Shown: piece by piece, positions 16,798 to 27,302 of the stretch | Layout of the letters: the number at the start of each line of letters is the position of its first letter | How positions within the stretch are numbered: position 1 is the stretch's first letter | From: Candidatus Halobonum tyrrellensis G22 | GTDB taxonomy: Archaea; Halobacteriota; Halobacteria; Halobacteriales; Haloferacaceae | Direction of reading: 5' to 3' | DNA length: 64,000 nucleotides | Assembly: GCF_000495475.1 (NCBI RefSeq) | Contig: NZ_ASGZ01000020.1 | Span: forward strand, 25,431 to 89,430 | The notes under the pieces: generated by a model | Database searches by the model: none | Told to the model about the DNA's origin: nothing | What the model saw: only the letters and a program-made list of their open reading frames with translations | Made by a program: the position numbers and the translations under genes

Positions 16798-19319
16798 AGC
16801 GAACCCGTACCCTCAGTTTCCGGGTCGCGTTCGCGCTCGGGTTGGGGACGATGATCGCGGCAGGTATCTTCTCGTTGTCGGGGACGGCTGTCAACCAGAT
16901 CGGGTCGAGCGCGGTCATCGCGTTCGTGATCGCGGCGCTGGTGGCGAGCATCACGGCGGCGACCTACTCGGAGTTCGCCTCGATCTACTCCGAGAACGGC
17001 GGCGGCTACCTGTTCACTTCCGAGACGTTCGAGGGGAACGGACTCCTCACGTACGCGGTCGGCGCGTCGCTGTTCCTCGGTTACACCGGGACGACCGCGT
17101 TCTACCTCGCGACGATGGACGAGTGGTTCTTCATGTTCATCTTCCCCGAGTCGCTCCACGTCCTCCCGCGGGGGACGGTCGGCATCGCGGCCGCGCTCCT
17201 CCTCGGCTACCTTAACGCCCGCGGGACGGAGGAGTCGGGGACGTTCCAGGTGGTCGTCACGGCCGCGAAGGTGGCCATCCTGTTCGTGTTCATCGGCGGC
17301 GCCGTCGCGTACGCCGGGCCGAGTCAGGCGGCGACCACGTTCGCGAGCGACTTCTCGACGGACGCCGGCGGCATCGTCTCCATCGCCGCGCTGGCGTTCA
17401 TCACGTTCTTCGGCTTCTCCGCCATCGCGGCCTCCGCGGGCGAGATCATCGAACCGCGCAAGACGGTGCCGCGCGCCATCGCCGCCTCCATCGTGACCGT
17501 GACCGTGCTGTACACGTTCGTCATCATCGCGATGGTGAACGCGCCCGTCTCCGACTCCGTGCTCGCACAGGGGGAGACGGCGATGGGACAAGTCGCGGCG
17601 TCGTTCCTCGGGCCGGTCGGGCAGTACCTGATCGTCGCCGGCGCGGTCTTCTCGATGATCTCCGCGTCGAACGCGTCGGTGCTCGCCGCCTCGGGCATCG
17701 GCTCGCTCATGGGACAGAACGGCCACGCCCCCCGCGCGATGGGGCGGATCGACCCCGACTACGAGACGCCGACGTACAGCGTCGCCACCGCGACGGTGCT
17801 CATCGCCGTGCTCATCTTCGTGTTCATGACGCTGTTCGGCCAGCACGGCCTGTTGATGGGGTTCGTCCCCGGCGGCGAGGGTGGTATCTTCGGGTTCGGC
17901 CTGTTCGTCGGCGGCGAGGAGGGACTGTTCGGCCTTGAACCGCTGACCGGGTTCGCGACGTTCAACCTACTCATGCCGTTGGCCGTGGTGAACGCGGTGC
18001 TCATCTACTCCCGGCGGAACAAACCCGAGTTGGATCGCGGCTTCTCGATGCCGCTCGTCCCGTACCTCCCCGCGCTCGGGATCGTCGCCAACGTCGCGCT
18101 GGTGTACATGCTCCCCGTCATCGGAACCATCATCGGCGTCGCGCTGACCGTCGTGGTGGTCGCACTCTACGTGGGCTGGGGCGGCGCGCCCGCCGAGTCC
18201 GACCTGGTGCGGGAGGCGTCGCCCGAGCGCACCGTCGCGGTCGGCGGGAACGCCTCCCGGAGCGTCGGCGGGTCGGGGCCGAGCACGCCCGAGGCCGACG
18301 TCGAACCGGAACTCGACGAGGTGACCGGCGAGGGCGAGGAGGACCGCTTCCGCGTGCTCGTCCCCGTCCGCCGGATGCAGGACGCTCCGATGTACGCGCG
18401 ACTCGCCGCGCGGATGGGCGAACTGTACGACGAGCCGACGGAGGTGTGGTTCCTCAACGTCACGGAGATCCCCGAACAGACGTACAGCGAGCAGGTGTTC
18501 GACGTGGCACAGGCGCGGGTCGACCGCCTCGAGGACGTGCTCGCGGGGGTCGACGACCTCGACGCCACGTTCGTCGTCGAGGGGCACGTCTCCCGCGACA
18601 TCGCGTTCGACGTGCTCAAGACCACACGCGAGACGGAGGCCGACCGGATCCTGATGGGCTACCCGAGCCAGCACTACAAGCTCGCGCACGAACTGGAGTA
18701 CGGCTCGCCGTGTGACGTGCTGTTCGTCCGCGGCCTCGGTGAGGGGGACGTGGAACTGTCGCCGCTCACGATCGGGACCGGCGGCGGCCCGCACCACCGG
18801 GCGCTCGCGGAGCTGGCCAGCCGGGTCGCTCGCGCCGGCGGCGACGTGACCGTCGTCGACGTTCAGCCGACCGGCACGTCCGGCACGTCCGAGGACACCG
18901 GCCCGACGCTCGACCCGTTCGACGACGGCTCCACCCCCGACGTGGTCGAGGTGACCTCCGACAGCATCGCGGACGCGCTCGTGGACGCGGCCGCCGACCG
19001 CGGCGGCCTGCTCGCCATCGGCGCCGCCCGCACCCGCGGGCTGAGCCGCCACGTCTTCGGGAGCACGCCCGACCGGGTCGTCGCGCGAGCGAGCGAGCGC
19101 GACGTGCCCGTCCTGGTGTACGCCTCCGCCTCCGGCGAGTTCTCCCGGCTGTCGGACCTGGTGTTCGCCCCGATCCGGGCGGTCGCCAAGCGCGTCGGCT
19201 GGTACGAGACCGCCGACCGCGACACCCGCGGGGGCGATCCCAGACCCGGCGCGAACCGCTCGGACCCCGGTGTCGACTCCGACCGATCCGGGTCGGACTC
19301 CGCCGGGCGGACCGACTGA
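16791..19319 (+). CDS. Amino acid permease (APC family) fused to two UspA domains
   Basis: This 842-residue protein has an N-terminal transporter (about residues 8-470, roughly 12 helices). Its first helix carries the APC signature LGLGTMIAAGIFSLSG, and ATYSEFASIYSENGGGYLF and FFGFSAIAASAGEIIEPRKT follow. After a charged linker come two universal-stress-protein-like domains: from about residue 516 (DRFRVLVPVRRMQDAPMYAR) and from about 656 (LSPLTIGTGGGPHHRALAEL). The tail after about 815 is disordered and Asp/Ser/Gly-rich. Such permease-UspA fusions are common in haloarchaea, and the Usp part is thought to sense nucleotides or energy state. Substrate unknown; amino acids are likely. Confidence 0.9.
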   Translation: MVERTRTLSFRVAFALGLGTMIAAGIFSLSGTAVNQIGSSAVIAFVIAALVASITAATYSEFASIYSENGGGYLFTSETFEGNGLLTYAVGASLFLGYTGTTAFYLATMDEWFFMFIFPESLHVLPRGTVGIAAALLLGYLNARGTEESGTFQVVVTAAKVAILFVFIGGAVAYAGPSQAATTFASDFSTDAGGIVSIAALAFITFFGFSAIAASAGEIIEPRKTVPRAIAASIVTVTVLYTFVIIAMVNAPVSDSVLAQGETAMGQVAASFLGPVGQYLIVAGAVFSMISASNASVLAASGIGSLMGQNGHAPRAMGRIDPDYETPTYSVATATVLIAVLIFVFMTLFGQHGLLMGFVPGGEGGIFGFGLFVGGEEGLFGLEPLTGFATFNLLMPLAVVNAVLIYSRRNKPELDRGFSMPLVPYLPALGIVANVALVYMLPVIGTIIGVALTVVVVALYVGWGGAPAESDLVREASPERTVAVGGNASRSVGGSGPSTPEADVEPELDEVTGEGEEDRFRVLVPVRRMQDAPMYARLAARMGELYDEPTEVWFLNVTEIPEQTYSEQVFDVAQARVDRLEDVLAGVDDLDATFVVEGHVSRDIAFDVLKTTRETEADRILMGYPSQHYKLAHELEYGSPCDVLFVRGLGEGDVELSPLTIGTGGGPHHRALAELASRVARAGGDVTVVDVQPTGTSGTSEDTGPTLDPFDDGSTPDVVEVTSDSIADALVDAAADRGGLLAIGAARTRGLSRHVFGSTPDRVVARASERDVPVLVYASASGEFSRLSDLVFAPIRAVAKRVGWYETADRDTRGGDPRPGANRSDPGVDSDRSGSDSAGRTD

Positions 19320-19479
19320 GCGAGCGGTCCGACGGCCGGCCGGTTCCGGTCGTCCCCGGCCGTCTCCGCGGACCGTCGACCGGCCGTCCCGCCGGTCTCG
19401 CGCGCCGCGGACGTGAAAGCGTTTAGTCGCCCCCGGTCGGACGGGACGGTACCCGAATGTCACACACCCAACGATCCTC

Positions 19480-21264
19480 GTGTCGGAGGGGACGCTGACC
19501 GTGCTCGCGTCGGCCGTCCTGCTCCAGGAGGAAGCGACCGGCATCGTCGCGGAACTCATCCCGCTGTTGTCCGTGTTCCTGATCGCGGCGGGCGTCGGTA
19601 CGATCGTCGCCAAGGTCGGTCGGTTCCCGTACACGATCGCGCTGTTACTCGCGGGGTTCGTCGTCTCGATCGCCGGGGTCGAGATCGGCGTGGCGAGCGA
19701 ACTCTCACACGACCTCATCCTGTTGGTCATCCTGCCCGCCCTGCTGTTCGAGGGGGCGGCGACGACCGACCTCGAGGAGTTCCGGCGGAACCTGCTGCCG
19801 ATCCTCCTGCTCGCGGTGCCGGGACTGATCGTGTCGGTGCTCCTCGTGGGGTTCGTCGGCTCGTACGCGCTGGGGTTCCCGCTGGTCGTCTCGCTTCTGT
19901 TCGCGGCGATGATCCTCCCCACCGACCCGGTGTCGGTGCTCGCGGTGTTCGACGAACTCGGCGCGCCCGACCGCCTCTCCGTCTTAGTCGAGGGGGAGTC
20001 GCTGATCAACGACGGCGTCGGCGTCGTCATCTTCACGACGCTGCTCACGCTGGTCCAACAGGGGATCGAGCCGTCGCGGCTGTTCACGCTGTCGGGCGCC
20101 GCGGACGTGCTCAGCGAACTCGTCGTCGTCTCGCTCGGGGGGATGCTGGTCGGGTTGGCGGCCGGCTACGCGGTGTACCAGGTGATGTACAACCTCGACG
20201 AGCACATGACCGAGATCGTCCTCACGCTCGTGTTGGCGTACGGGAGCTTCCTCCTCGCGGAGCACTACCTCCACGTCAGCGGCGTGATCGCCACCGTCGT
20301 CGCGGGGCTGTTCATCGGCAACCAGGGCGCCGAGTACGCGATGAGCCCGCGGACGAAGGTGTCGGTGTTCAACACCTGGGAGACCGCGGCGTTCATCGTC
20401 AACACGTTCGTCTTCGTCGCTATCGGCGTCCGGACGCCGATCGGCGACCTCGTGCGGTTCGCCGACCTGCTCGTGATCGGACTCGTGCTCACGCTCGCGG
20501 CGCGGGCGGTGGTCGTCTACGCGACGACCGCCGTCGTCAACCAGTGGCTGTCGAACGACATCCCGTTCTCCTACCAGCACGTCATGGTGTGGGGCGGACT
20601 CCACGGCTCGATCCCGATCGCGCTCGTGTTGGGGCTGCCCGCGCCCGGCACCACCGTCCCCGAGGCGTTCCCCCGCGCGCAGTTGACCGCGCTCGTGTTC
20701 GGCATCGCGGCGTTCTCGCTGGTCGTCCAGGGGCTGTCGATGGGGCGGCTACTCGATAGACTCGACATCGTCACCCGGTCGGACGCCGAGGAACTGTACG
20801 AACTGCTCACCGGCCGCGCCCGCGCGGTCGACCAGGCGCTCGAAGCCGCCGAGCGGCTCAACTCGCAGGGCGACATCCCCGGCGACGTGTACGAGGACTT
20901 CCAGGCGGAGTACGGCCGCGAGAAGGAGGACCTCGACCGCGCCATCTCGACGCTGTTGACCGACAACCCCGAACTCCGCCACGAGCGGGTGCTGATCGGC
21001 GAGCGGCAGGTGCTCCGTCGCGAGAAGAGCGCGATCCTCGACGCGGTCCGCTCGGGCGTCATCGCCGACGACGTGGGCGACAGGCTCACCGAGGAGGTCG
21101 ACCTCAAACTCGACATGGTGCGCGGCGGGGAGTCGACCGCCCACGAGTACGGCGAGGGGTTCACCGAGTTCTGGCGCCAGCGCGCCGACGAGTTCGGTCT
21201 CGACGTCGACGTCCACATGGACGAACCGACCGGAGAGCGGAGCGGGGAGGAGCGGGCGGAGTAG
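19480..21264 (+). CDS. Na+/H+ antiporter, CPA1/NhaP type
   Basis: The 594-residue membrane protein has about 12 helices up to residue 420, including the ion-binding blocks LFAAMILPTDPVSVLAVFDE and VEGESLINDGVGVVIF (near residue 170). It also has VIATVVAGLFIGN and WGGLHGSIPIALVLGL. The roughly 170-residue cytoplasmic tail is helical and charged, and could be regulatory. It would exchange Na+ or K+ for protons. The start is uncertain. GTG 19480 gives a normal N-terminus, but the TATA element TTTAG (19422-19426) predicts a transcript start near an out-of-frame ATG at 19457, and no ribosome-binding site precedes the GTG. Confidence 0.9.
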   Translation: MSEGTLTVLASAVLLQEEATGIVAELIPLLSVFLIAAGVGTIVAKVGRFPYTIALLLAGFVVSIAGVEIGVASELSHDLILLVILPALLFEGAATTDLEEFRRNLLPILLLAVPGLIVSVLLVGFVGSYALGFPLVVSLLFAAMILPTDPVSVLAVFDELGAPDRLSVLVEGESLINDGVGVVIFTTLLTLVQQGIEPSRLFTLSGAADVLSELVVVSLGGMLVGLAAGYAVYQVMYNLDEHMTEIVLTLVLAYGSFLLAEHYLHVSGVIATVVAGLFIGNQGAEYAMSPRTKVSVFNTWETAAFIVNTFVFVAIGVRTPIGDLVRFADLLVIGLVLTLAARAVVVYATTAVVNQWLSNDIPFSYQHVMVWGGLHGSIPIALVLGLPAPGTTVPEAFPRAQLTALVFGIAAFSLVVQGLSMGRLLDRLDIVTRSDAEELYELLTGRARAVDQALEAAERLNSQGDIPGDVYEDFQAEYGREKEDLDRAISTLLTDNPELRHERVLIGERQVLRREKSAILDAVRSGVIADDVGDRLTEEVDLKLDMVRGGESTAHEYGEGFTEFWRQRADEFGLDVDVHMDEPTGERSGEERAE

Positions 21265-21319
21265 CGTCGGATCCGTCCGGGAGGGAAATCCACATACCCG
21301 CTCGCGGTCATCGGAGGGT

Positions 21320-21778
21320 ATGAGCGAGTGGACCGACGCCATCGTCGGCGAACGGATGACGGTCGACCGGGAGTTCTCCGAGCGGGTGCGCGACTCCCGC
21401 TTCTCCAATCAGGAGTGGGGACTGGTCATGACCGCCACCGAGTTCGAGATCGAAAACGCCGACGACCCCGAGACGGCGCGGGTGGTCGCCGACACCTCGA
21501 AGGTGCCGCAGATCCTCCCCGCCTTAGAGGAGATGTCCTCACAGACGGGTGCCGTCCCCGGCGCGGGCGGGGGCGACGCGGGCGGCCGCTCGTCCGGGTC
21601 GGGCGGCATCGTCTCGACTCTCAAGGAGGCGCTGTTCGGCGGCGGTGGCGGCGGCGGCGCCGACGACGAGAAACTCGACGCGGCCGAGGAACTCACCGCC
21701 GAGTACGCCGAGCGACTGCAGGAACGCCTCGAAGCCAACGGCAAGTGGGAGCAGGTCCGCATCGCCTACCAGGAGTAG
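21320..21778 (+). CDS. DUF5799-like haloarchaeal protein
   Basis: A 152-residue protein starting MSEWTDAIVGERMTVDREFS. A conserved N-terminal block (about 1-75: SNQEWGLVMTATEFEIENAD) and a C-terminal helix (ERLQERLEANGKWEQVRIAY) flank a Gly-rich linker with an uninterrupted run of glycines. It fits the haloarchaeal DUF5799 family. No enzymatic motif; cytoplasmic. Function unknown. Confidence 0.8.
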   Translation: MSEWTDAIVGERMTVDREFSERVRDSRFSNQEWGLVMTATEFEIENADDPETARVVADTSKVPQILPALEEMSSQTGAVPGAGGGDAGGRSSGSGGIVSTLKEALFGGGGGGGADDEKLDAAEELTAEYAERLQERLEANGKWEQVRIAYQE

Positions 21779-21863
21779 CCGTCGCTCGGCCGGGCGCGGT
21801 ACGCGAAGCGAGGGTCGTCGCGGGCCAGCGAACGCCCGCGACCGGCGGGACCGGACGCCTAGC

Positions 21864-22013
21864 CTACACCTCGTCGCCGCCGTGGAACATCGTCAACTCC
21901 TCGGCCTCGTAGATGTTGATGAGTTCCTCGACGAGTTCCTCGTAGCTCTCGTCCTCTTGGCGGAGCCCCTTCAGCCGTTCGAGCGTCTCCTCGCTCACGT
22001 GGATGTCCGGCAT
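21864..22013 (-). CDS. Small antitoxin-like haloarchaeal protein (49 residues)
   Basis: A 49-residue protein, MPDIHVSEETLERLKGLRQE onward, ending LTMFHGGDEV. The pattern of a beta strand (DIHVSEETLERL) followed by two helices resembles the VapB/RHH-like small DNA-binding proteins; a haloarchaeal DUF7557-type assignment fits. No toxin partner is adjacent: the neighbours are a DUF5799-like gene and leuB. ATG 22013 is preferred to an upstream start that adds an Arg/Gly-rich segment with no conservation. Confidence 0.65.
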   Translation of the reverse strand: MPDIHVSEETLERLKGLRQEDESYEELVEELINIYEAEELTMFHGGDEV

Positions 22014-22083
22014 GCTCCCCAGTACTCCCCGCCGTCGCAAAAGAGTTTGTTCCGATTCGTCTCCGCCCGCGGCCCGCACCCGG

Positions 22084-23094
22084 CTACAGTCGCGCCAGTA
22101 CCGCGTCGGTCACCTCGTCGGTGGTCGCCTCGCCGCCCAGGTCGGGCGTGCGCGGGCCGTCCGACAGCGTCGCCTCGACGGCGGCGCGCACGTCGGCGCC
22201 CGCCGCCTCGTCGTCGAGGTACTCGACGAGCATCGCGGCCGACAGCATCGCCGCCGCGGGGTTGGCGACCCCCTCGCCCGCGATGTCGGGCGCGGTGCCG
22301 TGGACGGGTTCGAACAGCGCGCGGTCGGGACCGACGTTCGCCGACGGCAACAGTCCCAGCCCGCCCACGAGACCGGCCGCCAGGTCCGAGAGCACGTCGC
22401 CCGCGAGGTTGGGACAGACCACCGTGTCGAACCGCTCGGGTTCGAGACACACCCGCGTGGCGAACGCGTCCATCAGCACCTCCTCGGTGTCGACGCCCGC
22501 CTCCCCGGCGGCGTCGACGACGGCGTCGCGGAACCGGCCGTCGGTCTCGCGCATCACGTTCGCCTTGTGGACCACCTGGAGCGTGTCGGTGTCGCGCCCC
22601 TCGACGTACTCGCAGGCGAACTCGGCGAGCCGTCGGGACGCCGAGTCGGTCACGACGCGCGTCAGCGTCGAGAGGTCGTCGGAGAGGCGGTCCTCGTGGC
22701 CGGCGTACACGCCCTCGGTGTTCTCCCGGAGGAACACGAGGTCGGTCTCGGGGCGGAGCGCGTCGACGCCCGGGAACGCCCGCGCGGGGCGGACGTTCAC
22801 GAACGAGCCGACGGCCTCCCGGAGCGGGAGGATCACGTCGGCGGCCGTCTCGCCGGCGGCGCCGAACAGCGTGGCGTCCGCGCTCGCGGCCAACTCGTAC
22901 GTCTCCTCGGGGAGCGCGCTCCCCGTCTCCTCGCGTACGGCGTCGCCCGCCTCGCCGGCGACGAACTCGAACTCGCCGACCGCATCGAGGACGCGCCGGG
23001 CCGCCGGGATCACTTCGGCGCCGATGCCGTCGCCGGCGATCACGGCGACCGTCGCCGGGTTCGCGGGGTCGCTCCCGCCTCCACCCGCGCTCAT
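22084..23094 (-). CDS. leuB: 3-isopropylmalate dehydrogenase
   Basis: This 336-residue enzyme oxidises and decarboxylates 3-isopropylmalate to 2-oxoisocaproate in leucine synthesis. It shows the beta-decarboxylating dehydrogenase blocks: [47 protein letters not shown] and the metal/cofactor segment [38 protein letters not shown] follows. Its ATG overlaps the leuD stop by ATGA, so it is translationally coupled as the last gene of the ilv-leu operon. Isocitrate or homoisocitrate specificity is unlikely in this context. Confidence 0.95.
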   Translation of the reverse strand: MSAGGGGSDPANPATVAVIAGDGIGAEVIPAARRVLDAVGEFEFVAGEAGDAVREETGSALPEETYELAASADATLFGAAGETAADVILPLREAVGSFVNVRPARAFPGVDALRPETDLVFLRENTEGVYAGHEDRLSDDLSTLTRVVTDSASRRLAEFACEYVEGRDTDTLQVVHKANVMRETDGRFRDAVVDAAGEAGVDTEEVLMDAFATRVCLEPERFDTVVCPNLAGDVLSDLAAGLVGGLGLLPSANVGPDRALFEPVHGTAPDIAGEGVANPAAAMLSAAMLVEYLDDEAAGADVRAAVEATLSDGPRTPDLGGEATTDEVTDAVLARL

Positions 23095-23762
23095 CGGTCG
23101 CCCGCGGGGATCTGGTCGTCGCGTACGTACGGCAGCGACTCGGCGGTCTCGCGGACCGCGCCCGCGTTCGACTTCATCAGCGCGGTGGTGTCCCACTCCC
23201 CTTCGACCAGCGCACGCCGTTGGGCGTCGTCGACGGAGACGCTCATCTCGTTGCCACCGTAGGTCACCGTCTCGGCCGCGACGTCGACGTCGATCTCGCC
23301 GTCGGGGTGGTCGTCGATCCACTGCTGGAGCGCGTTGATCGACTCGTGGTCGGCGGTCACGGTCGGCACGCCCAACGCGAGACAGTTGCCCGCGAAGATC
23401 TCCGCGAACGACTCGCCGACGATCGCGTCGATCCCCCAGCGCATCAGCGCCTGGGGAGCGTGTTCCCGGGAGGACCCGCAGCCGAAGTTGGCGTTGACCG
23501 CGAGCACGCTCGCGCCCTGGAACCGCTCCTCGTTGAACGGGTGGTCCTTCTCCTCGTCGTCGTCGGTGAACCGCTGGTCGAAGAAGGAGAACTGACCCAG
23601 GCCGTCGAACGTGACCACCTTCATGAACCGCGCCGGGATGATCTGGTCGGTGTCGATGTCGTTCCCCCGGACGGGGACGCCCGTCCCCGAAACCCGCAAC
23701 ACCGTCTCGGCGGGGCCGCCCGCACCGTCGTCCGCGTCGGGGTCGGAGCCGTCGGCGCTCAC
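23091..23762 (-). CDS. leuD: 3-isopropylmalate dehydratase small subunit
   Basis: The 223-residue swivelling-domain subunit pairs with LeuC to isomerise 2- to 3-isopropylmalate. It has [20 protein letters not shown], the substrate loop [20 protein letters not shown] and [15 protein letters not shown]. Start: the GTG at 23762 overlaps the leuC stop by 4 nt (GTGA), giving a short acidic extension before the conserved strand [12 protein letters not shown]. It overlaps leuB at its own end by 4 nt. Confidence 0.94.
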   Translation of the reverse strand: MSADGSDPDADDGAGGPAETVLRVSGTGVPVRGNDIDTDQIIPARFMKVVTFDGLGQFSFFDQRFTDDDEEKDHPFNEERFQGASVLAVNANFGCGSSREHAPQALMRWGIDAIVGESFAEIFAGNCLALGVPTVTADHESINALQQWIDDHPDGEIDVDVAAETVTYGGNEMSVSVDDAQRRALVEGEWDTTALMKSNAGAVRETAESLPYVRDDQIPAGDR

Positions 23763-25186
23763 GCGCGGACCTCCTCGCGCTCTTCGATGTCGCGCACGTC
23801 GGTCACCTCGCCGGTGACCGCCGCGGCCGCGACCATCCGGGGGTTCATCAGGACCGTCCTGCCGTCCTTCGACCCCTGCCGGCCGACGAAGTTGCGGTTC
23901 GACGACGAGGCACAGGTCTCCGCGCCCTCCAACTGGTCTTCGTTCATGCCGAGACACATCGAACAGCCCGCGTTGCGCCACTCGAAGCCGGCCTCGCGGA
24001 ACGTGTCCGCGAGCCCCTCCGCCTCGGCGGCCGCCTGGACCCGCTGGCTCCCGGGCACCACCATCGCACGCACGTCGTCGTGGACCGTCCGGCCGCGGAC
24101 GACCCGCGCCGCGCGCCGGAGGTCCGTGAGCCGCGCGTTGGTGCACGACCCCAGGAACGCGACGTCCACCTGGTACCCCTCCATGGTCTCGCCGGGCGTG
24201 ACGCCCATGTGCTCTTGGGCGCGCTCGGCGGTGTCGCGTTTGTCCTCGGGGAGGTCGTCCGGAGCGGGGATCGGTTGGGTGATCCCGACGCCCTGCCCCG
24301 GGGTCGTCCCCCACGTCACCATCGGTTCGAGCGAGTCGCCGTCGATCGTGACCACGTCGTCGTACTCCGCGTCGTCGTCCGAGCGCACCGACTCCCAGTA
24401 GGGTTTCAACTCCTCGAATCGCTCGGGGTCGTCGGCGAACTCGTCGGTGTCGGCGAGCCACTCGTAGGTGGTCTCGTCGGGGTTGACGTAGCCCGCGCGC
24501 GCGCCGCCCTCGATCGACATGTTGCAGATCGACATCCGCCCCTCCATGTCGAGCGACTCGATCGCCTCGCCGGCGTACTCGTAGACGTAGCCCACGCCGC
24601 CGTCGGTGCCGAGCGTCCGGATGATCTCCAAGATCACGTCCTTCGCCTCGACGCCGTCGCCGAGTTCGCCCGTGACCTCGATCCGACGGACGTCCTTCTT
24701 CTCCATCGCGACACAGCCCGTCGCGAGCACGTCGCGGATCTGGGAGGTACCGATCCCGAACGCGAGCGCGCCGAACGCGCCGTGAGTCGAGGTGTGCGAG
24801 TCGCCACACACCACGGTCTTGCCGGGCTGGGTCAGCCCCTGTTCGGGACCGACCACGTGGACGATGCCCTGATCCCCCGTGGAGGGGTCGGAGAACCGGA
24901 TCCCCGCCTCGCGGACGTTCGTCTCGAGTTCGCTCATCATCTCCTCGGCCGCGTCGTCGCCGTACGGTCGGCTCTGGTCGGCGGTCGGGACGATGTGGTC
25001 GACCGTAGCGTGGGTCAACTCGGGGTACGCCACCTCCATCCCGCGCTCGTCGAGCATGCCGAACGCCTGCGGGCTCGTCACCTCGTGGATCAGGTGGAGG
25101 CCGACGAACAGTTGGGTCTGTCCCGTCGGGAGCTCCGTCACCTCGTGCCGGTCCCACACCTTGTCGTACAGCGTGCCTTCGCTCAT
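23759..25186 (-). CDS. leuC: 3-isopropylmalate dehydratase large subunit
   Basis: A 475-residue aconitase-family enzyme. The 4Fe-4S cysteines are in [13 protein letters not shown] and [11 protein letters not shown]; also present are [20 protein letters not shown] and [17 protein letters not shown]. It forms the LeuCD dehydratase with the next gene. The length fits bacterial-type LeuC rather than the shorter archaeal homoaconitase-like type. ATGA overlap with the small upstream gene couples translation. Confidence 0.96.
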   Translation of the reverse strand: MSEGTLYDKVWDRHEVTELPTGQTQLFVGLHLIHEVTSPQAFGMLDERGMEVAYPELTHATVDHIVPTADQSRPYGDDAAEEMMSELETNVREAGIRFSDPSTGDQGIVHVVGPEQGLTQPGKTVVCGDSHTSTHGAFGALAFGIGTSQIRDVLATGCVAMEKKDVRRIEVTGELGDGVEAKDVILEIIRTLGTDGGVGYVYEYAGEAIESLDMEGRMSICNMSIEGGARAGYVNPDETTYEWLADTDEFADDPERFEELKPYWESVRSDDDAEYDDVVTIDGDSLEPMVTWGTTPGQGVGITQPIPAPDDLPEDKRDTAERAQEHMGVTPGETMEGYQVDVAFLGSCTNARLTDLRRAARVVRGRTVHDDVRAMVVPGSQRVQAAAEAEGLADTFREAGFEWRNAGCSMCLGMNEDQLEGAETCASSSNRNFVGRQGSKDGRTVLMNPRMVAAAAVTGEVTDVRDIEEREEVRA

Positions 25187-25446
25187 GTGTCGTCCCCTCG
25201 GTCCGCGCCGCTCCGCTCGCCGCCCCGCGCCCACACGTCCGCGGGGTCGGGGTACGGCGGCTCGTGGTCGACGTCCGCGACGGTCCCGTCGCTCGCGCCG
25301 TCCGACCCGCGGTCACGCTCGCGGGTCGCCCCGCCGTCGGCCACCGCCGGCCCGCGGCGGTACACCGCGCCGAACGTCTCGCCGGTCTCGGGGTGGGTGT
25401 GACGGACGTCCGCCATCGTCGCCCCCTCGTCGCGCCCCTCAGTCAT
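25183..25446 (-). CDS. Small conserved gene between ilvC and leuC
   Basis: An 87-residue acidic protein ([20 protein letters not shown]...) is wedged between ilvC and leuC. It overlaps the ilvC stop by 8 nt (ATGACTGA) and the leuC start by 4 nt (ATGA), so it is built into the translational chain. The N-terminal part [18 protein letters not shown] looks ordered; the rest is an Asp/Gly-rich linker. A small gene at this place also occurs in Haloferax relatives as I recall. No function is known to me. An internal ATG ([10 protein letters not shown]) is an alternative start. Confidence 0.7.
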   Translation of the reverse strand: MTEGRDEGATMADVRHTHPETGETFGAVYRRGPAVADGGATRERDRGSDGASDGTVADVDHEPPYPDPADVWARGGERSGADRGDDT

Positions 25447-26533
25447 CGGCGCGCATTCCCGTTCGCTCCTGTTCCTCCTCGTCGGACTCCGACTCGCTCT
25501 CGCTCGCCTCGTCTTCGCCCCACGCGAACAGGCTCCGGAGGTCCTCGCCGACGTCCTCGATGTCGTGGTTCTTCTCCGCCGTCCGCAACTGGGTGTAGGA
25601 GGGTCGGCCCGCCTGGTTCTCGGCGATCCACTCGCGGGCGAACGTGCCGTTCTGGACCGCTTCGAGCACCTCCTCCATGTTCTCGCGGGCGTGTTCGTCG
25701 ACGATCTCGTCGCCGCGGACCAGTCCGCCGTACTCGGCGGTGTCCGACACCGAGTCCCACATGCCGCCGAGCCCGCCCTCGTACATCAGGTCGACGATGA
25801 GTTTCAGTTCGTTGAGCACCTCGAAGTACGCCATCTCGCGGCTGTACCCCGCCTCGACCAGCGTCTCGTACCCCTGTTTCACCAGCGAGGTGACGCCGCC
25901 GCACAGCACCGCCTGCTCGCCGAACAGGTCCGTCTCCGTCTCCTCGCGGAACGTCGTCTCGATAACGCCCGCGCGCGTACAGCCGATCGCGTGGGCGTAC
26001 GCCAGCCCCTCCTCGCGGGCGTCGCCGGAGGCGTCCTGGTACACCGCGAGCAGCCCCGGGGTGCCCTGGTCGGCCTCGTAGTTGCGCCGGACGAGGTGGC
26101 CCGGCGACTTCGGCGCGACCATCGTCACGTCGACGTCCTCGGGCGGGCGGATCTGGTTGTAGTGGATGTTGAACCCGTGGGCGAACTGGAGCGTGTCGCC
26201 GGCGTCCAACTCCTCGCGTACCGCCTCGAACACGTCCGGCTGGACCGTGTCGGGGACGAGCATCGAGACGATGTCCGCCTCGCTCGCCGCCTCGACGGGC
26301 GTCGCGACGCGCAGGCCGTCCGCCTCCGCGGCGTCCCGCGAGGAGGAGCCCTCCCGCAGCCCGACCACCACGTCCACGCCGCTCTCGGAGAGGTTCTGCG
26401 CGTGGGCGTGCCCCTGGCTCCCGTAGCCGAGGACGGCCACCGTCTTGTCGTCGATGTACGAGCGGTCCGCGTCCTCGTCGTAGTGTACTGTCGTGTCGAA
26501 TCCGTCGTCGGTGTCGTCCGTGTCGTCAGTCAT
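25439..26533 (-). CDS. ilvC: Ketol-acid reductoisomerase
   Basis: The 364-residue class I enzyme converts acetolactate (or acetohydroxybutyrate) to dihydroxyisovalerate with NAD(P)H and Mg2+. The Rossmann motif is [20 protein letters not shown]. The metal-binding knot contains [20 protein letters not shown] and [19 protein letters not shown] disordered Ser/Glu-rich tail ([16 protein letters not shown]) is typical halophilic decoration. The start overlaps the ilvN stop by 8 nt. Confidence 0.97.
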   Translation of the reverse strand: MTDDTDDTDDGFDTTVHYDEDADRSYIDDKTVAVLGYGSQGHAHAQNLSESGVDVVVGLREGSSSRDAAEADGLRVATPVEAASEADIVSMLVPDTVQPDVFEAVREELDAGDTLQFAHGFNIHYNQIRPPEDVDVTMVAPKSPGHLVRRNYEADQGTPGLLAVYQDASGDAREEGLAYAHAIGCTRAGVIETTFREETETDLFGEQAVLCGGVTSLVKQGYETLVEAGYSREMAYFEVLNELKLIVDLMYEGGLGGMWDSVSDTAEYGGLVRGDEIVDEHARENMEEVLEAVQNGTFAREWIAENQAGRPSYTQLRTAEKNHDIEDVGEDLRSLFAWGEDEASESESESDEEEQERTGMRADD

Positions 26534-27302
26534 CGTATTCTCCTGTCTTCTCCGCCGCCGTCTCCGTTTCGGTCTCGTCCGCGCCGGTCGCCGAGTGGCC
26601 CGGCTCCTCGCCGGGCGTCGTCGGCGAGTCGCCGCGTTCGAGCGCGGTCTGTCCCGTCCGTGCGATCTCGATGATGCCGAACTGCCGGAACGCGTCGATC
26701 GCGTCGTCGATCTTCCCCTGGTCGCCCGTGATCTGGGCGGTGATGGTGCGCGGTCCCGCGTCGAGCGTCTGGCCCTCGTACATCTCCGTGATCGCGTGGA
26801 CCTTGTCGGGTTCCTCGCCGCGCACCTTCAGAAGCACCAGCTCCGCCCGCACCGCGTCGTCGCGGAGTTCGCCAACCGCGATGACGGGCGTGAGCTTCTT
26901 GAGCTGTTTCTTCGCCTGGTCGATCCCCGAGTCCGTCTCCTCGACCACCAGCGTGATCCGCGAGTGGCCGTCGACGGTCGTCGGACCGACCGTCAGGCTC
27001 TCGATGTTGAACTGCCGCCGGGAGAACAGCCCCGAGACGCGCGAGAGCACGCCCGGTTCGTTCTCGACGAGCGCCGAGACGGCGGCGGTCCGCTCGGCCT
27101 CCGCGGCCTCCACCTCGGGGTCGACCCGGACGCCGTGGCTGTTCCGCCGGCCCGCGGGCTGGGGGCGCTCCTCGGGGCGCGCGCCCGCCATCCCGCGGTT
27201 GGGGGTGTCCTCGCCCGGCCGGCGCGCGCTCTCGGCGTCCGGCGCGTCCGCGGGGTGGTCCGGGTCGGCGTCGCTCGCGTTCGCGTCGTCGCTTCCGCTC
27301 AT
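26526..27302 (-). CDS. ilvN: Acetolactate synthase small (regulatory) subunit
   Basis: The 258-residue protein has a disordered N-terminal 65 residues, then the ACT domain ([35 protein letters not shown]) and the C-terminal small-subunit domain ([39 protein letters not shown]). It binds branched-chain amino acids and controls IlvB by feedback. The long N- and C-terminal acidic extensions are more than usual. Both ends overlap neighbours: ATGA with ilvB, ATGACTGA with ilvC. Confidence 0.95.
   Translation of the reverse strand: MSGSDDANASDADPDHPADAPDAESARRPGEDTPNRGMAGARPEERPQPAGRRNSHGVRVDPEVEAAEAERTAAVSALVENEPGVLSRVSGLFSRRQFNIESLTVGPTTVDGHSRITLVVEETDSGIDQAKKQLKKLTPVIAVGELRDDAVRAELVLLKVRGEEPDKVHAITEMYEGQTLDAGPRTITAQITGDQGKIDDAIDAFRQFGIIEIARTGQTALERGDSPTTPGEEPGHSATGADETETETAAEKTGEYDD

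Noticed and set aside
21864..22013. Toxin-antitoxin locus
   Set aside because: The 49-residue protein looks antitoxin-like but there is no toxin-sized partner on the same strand next to it.
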